From Alphaproteobacteria bacterium (lineage in GTDB: Bacteria > Pseudomonadota > Alphaproteobacteria > Micavibrionales > UBA2020): a DNA stretch of 36,401 bases. The notes under the pieces are model-generated. The model saw nothing but the letters and a program-made list of their open reading frames with translations. It did not search any database and had not been told where the DNA came from. A program made the position numbers and the translations under genes. Location of the stretch: contig JAIXUW010000156.1 in NCBI GenBank assembly GCA_027483355.1, positions 1-36,401 on the forward strand, in the 5' to 3' direction. Below are positions 31,222 through 36,401 of the stretch, piece after piece. The stretch's first letter is position 1; each line of letters begins with the position of its first letter.

Positions 31222-33153
31222 ATGCACACCGGCTATAGACCAGAAATCGACGGTTTGCGCGCTTTCGCAGTGCTGGCGGTGTTCTTTTATCATCTTGATT
31301 TCCCCTGGGCGGGTGGTGGTTTTATCGGTGTCGATGTCTTTTTCGTCATTTCCGGTTTTCTGATTACCCGCATTGTCCGAACCGAGATCGAGAATAAAAC
31401 ATTCTCTTTCGCCAATTTTTACGCCCGCCGTATCAAACGTATCTTTCCGGCTCTGTTTACCGTGCTGCTGGTGTCATCACTGGCGGCGTTTTTATTGCTC
31501 GATCCGCCCGAATACCGGCAGTTTTTCCGGGCTGCCAAATACGCCAGCTTGCAGGTTTCCAACTTTTTCTTTTTGCAGCAGGTCGATTATTTCGATCAGG
31601 GGCAGGCGGCCTCGGCGCTTTTACACACTTGGTCTTTAGGCGTGGAGGAACAGTTTTACCTGTTTCTACCACTCTTTCTTTTCGCGGCCGCCGGGGCCGG
31701 CATGGCCTTTGCGGGCCGCCGCTTTTTTATCTTGGCTGCGGCTGTTTTACTTATCAGCCTGATCATCAGCGAGGTGTCGTTGCGCCTGACACCGCAAACC
31801 GCTTTTTATATGCTGCATACCCGCGCCTGGGAAATGGGGCTGGGGGCGTTGCTGGGGCTTGGCTTTTTGCCCTCTCTTGCCAGCCGTCGTGCAGCGAATA
31901 TCTGCGCGGGGCTTGCGCTCCTTACGCTGATCGCGGTGGCGGTGTTTTACGACGGTCATTCTTTTCCCGGCCTTAAAGCCTTGCTGCCTTGCACGGCGGC
32001 AGCGCTTTTTATCTATGCGGCACAAAATGAAATGGGCTTTTTTCATCGTCTGCTGGCATACCGCCCCATCGTCTTTATCGGTTTGATTTCTTATTCTTTG
32101 TATTTGTGGCACTGGCCGTTGATTGCTTTTTACAAATCCTACACCGGGATTGAACTGACCTTGCCGGTGCAACTCTCTCTTCTGGCGGCGGCCCTCTTGC
32201 TTTCAGTGGCGACGTATCGCTGGATTGAAACGCCGCTGCGTTACGGCACCTGGGCGCCTAGAAAAGTGCTGTTGACGGGGATGTTGGTCATGGCGATGGG
32301 GGTGGCCCTGACCAGTCCCGCGCGCGACCTGACCGACAGTGGGCTGCGTACCTCTCGCCCCATCGACGCAGATTTTTATAAATATAGCCCCCTAGCGCAG
32401 GCTTGTTTTCTCAATGACGGCCCTATTACCGTCAAGCCGCAGTGTGTGCTGGGCAATCCGCAATCATCTAAACGGGCGCTGCTTTTGGGTGACTCGCACG
32501 CGGGGCATTACGCCGAACCCTTGGCGGCTTGGGCTCACCGGAATGATGTGGCACTGACCCTGCTGCTCACCAATGGCTGTGTCAGCTGGCTTGCTACCGA
32601 TACGCCCCAGGATGAAGAAAACTGCCGCAGCCAGCGCCGTCAGCTGCAATCCTATATGCAAGACTTGCAGCAACGTGGCGAGGGCTGGGACTATATCTTT
32701 CTAGGGATGCGCGCCGACCAGATTTTTACTGCTAGTGCTGCGGATGCACCGGCCGTTTGGCAAAATCTGCGCCTCACTTTTGACGGTCTGGCGGGACAGG
32801 CGAAGAATATTGTCGTGCTGGGGCAGGTGCCGCTTTATCCCGCCGACCCGCTGTCTTGTTACTTTAAACAAAACCTGCATATCAGCCGCTTTTTATGGTC
32901 GGCGCAGATGGTCGATTGCACGCAGTTTGACGCCGCCTATTCGGCAAAAACGCTCGAACCCATTCAACAGAAAATGTCGCAAATGGCGGCGGATTATGGC
33001 GTGAGGTATTTTGATCCGACGCCGACTATGTTCCAGGCGATTACTTCTGCCAGGGGGGCGCAGGTGCTCTTATACAAAGACCGCGATCATTTGAACGTCA
33101 AGGGGGCAGCAGCCGTGACCTCTGCATTAATGACGTTCTTGCAGACGCCATAA
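31222..33153 (+). CDS. Acyltransferase family 3 with C-terminal SGNH domain (OafA-like)
   Basis: A 643-residue inner-membrane O-acyltransferase, probably acetylating a surface glycan. The AT3 domain (about 1-345) has roughly ten membrane helices. YRPEIDGLRAFAVLAVFFYHL opens it, with the conserved R, DGLRA and His. GVDVFFVISGFLITR, then SLGVEEQFYLFLPL (about 138-151) and LISYSLYLWHWPLIAF are further family blocks. A periplasmic SGNH esterase-like domain (about 390-640) has the nucleophile motif LLLGDSHAGH (Ser near 423) and the catalytic D-x2-H in DRDHLN (near 620-623). Both active centres look intact. It stands alone; the acceptor could be O-antigen or another glycan, and the GT9 and GT41 proteins are distant candidates for the same surface. 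Confidence 0.92.
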   Translation: MHTGYRPEIDGLRAFAVLAVFFYHLDFPWAGGGFIGVDVFFVISGFLITRIVRTEIENKTFSFANFYARRIKRIFPALFTVLLVSSLAAFLLLDPPEYRQFFRAAKYASLQVSNFFFLQQVDYFDQGQAASALLHTWSLGVEEQFYLFLPLFLFAAAGAGMAFAGRRFFILAAAVLLISLIISEVSLRLTPQTAFYMLHTRAWEMGLGALLGLGFLPSLASRRAANICAGLALLTLIAVAVFYDGHSFPGLKALLPCTAAALFIYAAQNEMGFFHRLLAYRPIVFIGLISYSLYLWHWPLIAFYKSYTGIELTLPVQLSLLAAALLLSVATYRWIETPLRYGTWAPRKVLLTGMLVMAMGVALTSPARDLTDSGLRTSRPIDADFYKYSPLAQACFLNDGPITVKPQCVLGNPQSSKRALLLGDSHAGHYAEPLAAWAHRNDVALTLLLTNGCVSWLATDTPQDEENCRSQRRQLQSYMQDLQQRGEGWDYIFLGMRADQIFTASAADAPAVWQNLRLTFDGLAGQAKNIVVLGQVPLYPADPLSCYFKQNLHISRFLWSAQMVDCTQFDAAYSAKTLEPIQQKMSQMAADYGVRYFDPTPTMFQAITSARGAQVLLYKDRDHLNVKGAAAVTSALMTFLQTP

Positions 33154-33161
33154 ATTCAGCG

Positions 33162-33743
33162 TCATGGCTTGGGCGGGGTATTTGCCTTCGCACTTTTGAA
33201 ATCGCTCGACGTGTTCCACCGCGCCACACACTCCAGGATAGTTTTGTGTGCGGCTTCCAGGTCTTCCCAGCCATGGCTTTCTGACCATTTGCCTTGAATA
33301 TCGTTCTTTTTGTATTCCTGAAAAAACGTCTCGATACGCGCGCGTTCGCTGGCGGGGATATCGGCCAGATTTTGTATATGCTGGTAGTCCTTAGATACCG
33401 CATCACCGGGGACGGCGATAATTTTGGGGTCGATGCCTTTTTCGTCGGTCATCCAAAAAACGGCCACGGGGCGCACGGCAATAACGTCGCCGGTTTTCAA
33501 CGCATCGTCGCCTAAAATCAAAACATCCAACGGGTCGCCGTCAGGGGCCAGCGTGGCAGGGATACCGCAGTAATGTACCGGGTACATCGGCTGATCGGCA
33601 CCGCGCAGACGATCAACGATTAACAGGCCATTGGTGCGGTATTCGTATTTGATACGGCCCTCGCCACGGGGAATTTCGACGATGGCATTCACGTCATGCG
33701 GGACAGCATTACCGGGGGGTAATAATTTGTAATCCACGGGCAT
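33162..33743 (-). CDS. ppa: Inorganic pyrophosphatase (family I)
   Basis: A 193-residue cytosolic Mg2+-dependent pyrophosphatase. The core signature DGDPLDVLIL holds Asp68, Asp70 and Asp73. The second metal cluster is Asp100, Asp105 and Lys107 (TDEKGIDPK), and Lys32 in RIKYEY and Arg45 in VDRLRG match substrate ligands. One oddity is the segment before the signature. It reads YPVHYCGIPATL here, where most members have a Tyr-x-x-Asn-Tyr-Gly-Phe/Tyr-Ile-Pro-type sequence, so the usual Asn and one aromatic residue are replaced. The C-terminal 15 residues are a basic, Ala/Pro tail. The stop lies 8 bases from the converging acyltransferase stop. Identification is firm; normal activity is likely but not certain. 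Confidence 0.93.
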   Translation of the reverse strand: MPVDYKLLPPGNAVPHDVNAIVEIPRGEGRIKYEYRTNGLLIVDRLRGADQPMYPVHYCGIPATLAPDGDPLDVLILGDDALKTGDVIAVRPVAVFWMTDEKGIDPKIIAVPGDAVSKDYQHIQNLADIPASERARIETFFQEYKKNDIQGKWSESHGWEDLEAAHKTILECVARWNTSSDFKSAKANTPPKP

Positions 33744-33848
33744 CTCCTGATAAAAAAAGCTGAGATGATTTTATCAGATTTTGCGCTATACCTCCTTGCG
33801 TAAATTATCTATACATATCAATGTAGTAATGAAAGAGAGCGTGACGGC

Positions 33849-34424
33849 ATGAACATTACCATCATCGGCGACGGTGTTTTCGGCAGCTTCCTGCAAAAGG
33901 AATTGGCCCCCTATGCGACGATCACGGCGGACGCCGACATCGTCATCATGGCCGTACCGGTTTCAGCCGTGGGCGCGGTGGCGGCCGTCCATAAGGGCAA
34001 GCATCTGGTCAACGTTTGCTCGGTTCAGCACAAGCCGACCGAAGCGGCGCTGGCCTATACCGATCGCGTCACCGCCATTCACCCCATGTTTGGCCCCAAC
34101 AGTCCGGTAGCGGGGCGGACCTGTATCGTCACCCATCAATGCGCCGAAAGTGCGGCGGTCATCGATCTCTTCGCTAAAATCTGCGGGGAGGTGGTGACGG
34201 AATATCAAGGGCAGCCCTTCACCGGCGCGGTCCACGACGCCATGATGCGCAAAACCCATTTACCTGTTTTGATGTTTGGCGAATTGGCCGCCCTGATTGT
34301 CGAGCAGGCGCGCGACGTGCCCGATAACTGCCTGCCGACCTCGTTTAAACGCCTCAAGGCATTAGCCGAGCAGATGCAGGATATGTCACCCGGCACCGTC
34401 GAGAGTATCCGCAGTAATCTTTAA
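33849..34424 (+). CDS. Short prephenate/arogenate dehydrogenase-like (TyrA-like) protein
   Basis: A 191-residue protein with an N-terminal Rossmann fold: the nucleotide loop GDGVFG at 7-12 and the strand DIVIMAVPV (30-38). VCSVQHKP with Ser58 stands where TyrA has its G-S-V-K, and IHPMFGPN with His78 matches the catalytic His region of prephenate dehydrogenases. The helical C-terminal domain that completes the TyrA active site is much reduced (about 90 residues rather than 130-150), and an Arg for the substrate carboxylate is not obvious. It could be a mini-TyrA or a relative acting on another substrate. It is monocistronic with its own terminator. It lies far from the tyrosine-degrading hppD operon, so no functional link can be claimed. 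Confidence 0.75.
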   Translation: MNITIIGDGVFGSFLQKELAPYATITADADIVIMAVPVSAVGAVAAVHKGKHLVNVCSVQHKPTEAALAYTDRVTAIHPMFGPNSPVAGRTCIVTHQCAESAAVIDLFAKICGEVVTEYQGQPFTGAVHDAMMRKTHLPVLMFGELAALIVEQARDVPDNCLPTSFKRLKALAEQMQDMSPGTVESIRSNL

Positions 34425-34425
34425 C

Positions 34426-34459
34426 AAAAAAAGCCCGACCATCTCTGGCCGGGCTTTTT
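34426..34459. terminator. Rho-independent terminator
   Basis: An A tract, GCCCGACC, an ATCTCT loop, GGCCGGGC and five T form a stem with one A-C mismatch. It terminates the TyrA-like gene and, read on the other strand, the membrane-protein gene that ends at 34475. Confidence 0.85.
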
Positions 34460-34474
34460 CGTGTTCACTTATTC

Positions 34475-35410
34475 TTACACTCTCGGTGCGGGATAAAGCG
34501 TGCGGTGCATACCACCCATGACGGCGGCAATCGAGGCAATGAACGCGCCCAGCAGCATCGACACGGCGGTCAGCAGAGCGAAAGTGGCCGATGCCTTGCG
34601 GGCGGTATCGGCGGCTTCCATCGCTTGCTGCTTTTTCTCGGCGAGGACGGCGCGGGTGCCTTCGACGCGTTGCAGTGCTTCGGGCTCGGACAGACCAGTT
34701 TCAGCGGCCACGACGGACGCCAGATAATCACGATCAGCCACGGGCATGGCTTCATCGCTGCCCAGGTTATTGAGCAGGATACGCAAAGCTTGCGCCTGAC
34801 GATCAGCTGTATTGCCGGTGCGGTTGGGGGCCGATACCAACGTGCCATCCGCCATCATGACGGGAGCATTGTTGACCGCGGTACGGAACAAACTGTCGAT
34901 ATCGTAGGCATACATGCTGGCGGGATCTTCGCTGCTGTTGCTGGCAGCACCAGCAGCGGCACCGGCGGCGACGACCGTGGCCGATTGCGCGGCACCCGAT
35001 ACAACCGACGTCGTCACGCCAGCGGTTAATGCCACCATGAAAACCGTCGCCACACACCAGGCCATAAAGCCCTGCGCCGTGTCACGGAAATAGACTTCAT
35101 CCGCATGAAGGCGCACAGGGGCGGGACGTAAACGACCAGCCAGATAACCACCAAGAGCCGCTGAACCCCATTGCATGATGATCAGCCAGATGATGGTTTT
35201 GGTGGTCATCGACGGTGCCGAAAAATCACTCCAGGGTGACGATGTCGCCAGACCCAGGCCAGAGCCCACCAACAGCAAAATCAGCGTCACGGCGATGGCA
35301 GCAACGCCACCGGCAAAAATGGCGGGCCAGCTGATAGGGGAACAGGTTGTGTCACTCAGGCAATCAATCGTGCCGTCGGTGCGATAAACGCCCGTGGTTG
35401 TCGTTGTCAT
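34475..35410 (-). CDS. Membrane protein, unknown function, 311 residues
   Basis: Four clear hydrophobic helices at about residues 28-53, 70-92, 113-145 and 275-302, the last ending in a GGMHRTLYPAPR tail. Between helices three and four lies a soluble region of some 130 residues (about 148-272), rich in Ala, Asp, Asn and Gln, with a likely helical ALQRVEGTRAVLAEKKQQAMEA segment just before the last helix. The N-terminus is Thr-rich and has two cysteines (CLSDTTC). The topology recalls small envelope-stress membrane proteins common in alphaproteobacteria. It lies 28 bases after the 23-residue membrane peptide gene on the same strand, so both probably share one promoter. Confidence 0.78.
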   Translation of the reverse strand: MTTTTTGVYRTDGTIDCLSDTTCSPISWPAIFAGGVAAIAVTLILLLVGSGLGLATSSPWSDFSAPSMTTKTIIWLIIMQWGSAALGGYLAGRLRPAPVRLHADEVYFRDTAQGFMAWCVATVFMVALTAGVTTSVVSGAAQSATVVAAGAAAGAASNSSEDPASMYAYDIDSLFRTAVNNAPVMMADGTLVSAPNRTGNTADRQAQALRILLNNLGSDEAMPVADRDYLASVVAAETGLSEPEALQRVEGTRAVLAEKKQQAMEAADTARKASATFALLTAVSMLLGAFIASIAAVMGGMHRTLYPAPRV

Positions 35411-35438
35411 GATGCGTATTCCCTTTGAGGTGAATGGA

Positions 35439-35510
35439 TTAGAAAATGATGGCCAGCAGGATGATGATGGGAATGGGAACGCCGATCAGCCAAAGCAGCA
35501 GGGATTTCAT
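35439..35510 (-). CDS. 23-residue single-span membrane peptide
   Basis: ATG at 35510 and TAA at 35439-35441 encode a 23-residue peptide that begins MKSLLLWLIGVPIPIIILL and continues AIIF. Almost all of it is one hydrophobic helix with a central Pro-Ile-Pro. AAGGA lies ten bases before the ATG. I recall very similar tiny proteins (MK-LLLWLIGVPIP-type) in many alphaproteobacteria, usually of unknown function. It is 28 bases ahead of the four-helix membrane protein and likely in one operon with it. An EcfG-like promoter lies about 57 bases upstream. Confidence 0.75.
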   Translation of the reverse strand: MKSLLLWLIGVPIPIIILLAIIF

Positions 35511-35566
35511 GGTGCATATCCTTTGTAGGGGTGAGTAAGAACCGCCGAGGCGGCGTACTTGCCACA

Positions 35567-35591
35567 AATGCCAGGCCGCCCGATTGGTTCC
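35567..35591 (-). promoter_or_regulatory. EcfG-like promoter upstream of the small membrane peptide
   Basis: Read on the minus strand, GGAAC (35591-35587), 16 bases, then CATT (35570-35567). This differs from the EcfG consensus GGAAC-N16-CGTT at one base. It points at the membrane peptide and the four-helix membrane protein. Confidence 0.45.
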
Positions 35592-35705
35592 TTTTAACCG
35601 GTTGGAAACTATCGTTTTTCCTCAAAACCCCGCTAAAACGGGCAAAAAATGGCCTCATTTCCGGTCTTTAAGCCTTAAAATTACTCATAATATGGCTGAG
35701 TTGTC

Positions 35706-35733
35706 TTGACACTTGGGCGACAGCCCCTTAAAA
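35706..35733 (+). promoter_or_regulatory. Promoter of rpsD
   Basis: TTGACA (35706-35711), 16 bases, TTAAAA (35728-35733), about 120 bases before the rpsD ATG. The leader between them contains small hairpins, including TCCGG-CGA-CCGGA at 35783-35795 and GGTC-AAAA-GACC near the ribosome-binding site. No other gene is seen in 35511-35853. Confidence 0.5.
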
Positions 35734-35853
35734 CAAGCCATTCCCGCAAAAACGGGGCAGATGCCATTTGGCTCTGTCACCTTCCGGCGACCGGATAAGC
35801 AGGACAACCCATGCCAGGTCAAAAGACCAGGCGAATAACACAAGGATAAAACC

Positions 35854-36401
35854 ATGGCTAAAAGACCTCAGGCTAAACACAAAATTGACCGCCGTTTAGG
35901 CGTCAACCTGTGGGGCCGCGCAAAATCGCCCTTTAACAAGCGCGAATACGGCCCCGGCCAGCACGGCCAAAACCGCAAAAAGCCCACCGACTACGCTATC
36001 CAGCTGCACGCCAAGCAAAAGCTGAAGGGCTACTACGCCAACATCGGCGAAAACCAGTTTTACAAGTATTACGAAGAAGCGCGCCGCCGCAAAGGCGACA
36101 GCGGTCAGAACCTCATCGAGCTGCTGGAGCGTCGTCTGGATGCGACCATCTATCGCCTGAAGTTCGTGCCGACTGTTTTCGCGGCCCGCCAGTTCGTCAA
36201 CCACGGCCACGTTTCGGTCAACGGCAAGCGCGTGACCATTCCTTCTTATTCTCTGCGTGATGGCGACGTGATCACCGTCAAAGAAAAGTCGCGCACGATG
36301 GTTCTCTACATCACCGCGACCGAAGCGCAAGACCGCGAAGTCCCAGCCTATCTGGAAGCAGATGCCAAAAACGGCATCGGCAAATTCATTCGTGGCCCGA
36401 A
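35854..36401 (+). CDS. rpsD: 30S ribosomal protein S4 (partial, runs off the window)
   Basis: The first 182 residues of S4, a primary 16S-rRNA-binding protein; about 20 more are expected. [20 protein letters not shown] is the alphaproteobacterial-type N-terminus, without zinc-binding cysteines. [20 protein letters not shown] follows. The S4 RNA-binding domain runs about 90-155 ([18 protein letters not shown], then [22 protein letters not shown]). AAGGA at 35842-35846 precedes the ATG. It is monocistronic here rather than in an alpha operon with rpsM, rpsK and rpoA, which is usual in alphaproteobacteria. Confidence 0.97.
   Translation, partial: MAKRPQAKHKIDRRLGVNLWGRAKSPFNKREYGPGQHGQNRKKPTDYAIQLHAKQKLKGYYANIGENQFYKYYEEARRRKGDSGQNLIELLERRLDATIYRLKFVPTVFAARQFVNHGHVSVNGKRVTIPSYSLRDGDVITVKEKSRTMVLYITATEAQDREVPAYLEADAKNGIGKFIRGP

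Noticed and set aside
35896-36330. Minus-strand open frame of 144 codons opposite rpsD
   Set aside because: It lies wholly opposite a conserved ribosomal protein gene; codon bias of rpsD creates the open antisense frame.

Overview
The window reads as ordinary, densely packed chromosome of an alphaproteobacterium. The evidence is the yqeY-like / dnaG / rpoD order, an adrenodoxin-type ferredoxin behind a cysteine desulfurase, alphaproteobacterial-type tRNAs with encoded CCA, and two sequences resembling EcfG (general stress response) promoters. The lineage below class cannot be fixed from the sequence alone; a Rhodospirillales- or Micavibrio-like group is a guess. I see no insertion sequence, prophage, CRISPR array or toxin-antitoxin pair.

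Layout. 1-1.1 kb: tyrosine catabolism on the minus strand (hppD, then the first codons of what is probably hmgA). 1.2-4.8 kb: metF, two unrecognised genes and an ELM1-like protein. 4.8-6.8 kb: elongator tRNA-Met, a stand-alone cyclic-nucleotide-binding protein, a degenerate receiver-domain protein, and a broken gene readable only by changing frame twice. 6.8-12.4 kb: a TPR/GT41 (O-GlcNAc-transferase-like) protein, a glycine-zipper envelope protein behind a textbook GGAAC-N16-CGTT promoter, kup, and a GT9 heptosyltransferase-like protein. 12.4-18.3 kb: unknown proteins, mnmA, a two-gene operon with an odd P-loop protein, ferredoxin plus cysteine desulfurase, and an alpha/beta hydrolase. 18.3-23 kb: an ELM1 / trxB / EamA operon facing an Lrp/AsnC regulator and a membrane protein, then greA. 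23-31.1 kb: a fused membrane/spermidine-synthase-like protein, the YqeY-like protein, an internally repetitive unknown protein, dnaG, rpoD and tRNA-Ile2. 31.2-36.4 kb: an AT3-SGNH acyltransferase, pyrophosphatase, a short TyrA-like dehydrogenase, two membrane proteins (one of 23 residues) and the start of rpsD.

How it fits together. mnmA and the cysteine desulfurase/ferredoxin pair fit sulfur transfer for tRNA thiolation and Fe-S assembly. dnaG, rpoD, greA, rpsD and the tRNAs are core information processing. The GT41, GT9, ELM1-like and AT3-SGNH proteins suggest surface-glycan or glycoprotein modification, but they are scattered singletons, not one locus. Genes often meet tail to tail with overlaps of 4-38 bases or share one bidirectional hairpin terminator.

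No clearly new multi-gene system is visible. The leads most worth following are the two EcfG-type promoters in front of small envelope proteins, the twice-shifted broken gene at 6.3-6.8 kb, the four-unit repeat protein at 26 kb, the P-loop protein with a Lys-Lys Walker A end at 15.2 kb, and the divergent ELM1 paralogue at 3.8-4.8 kb.
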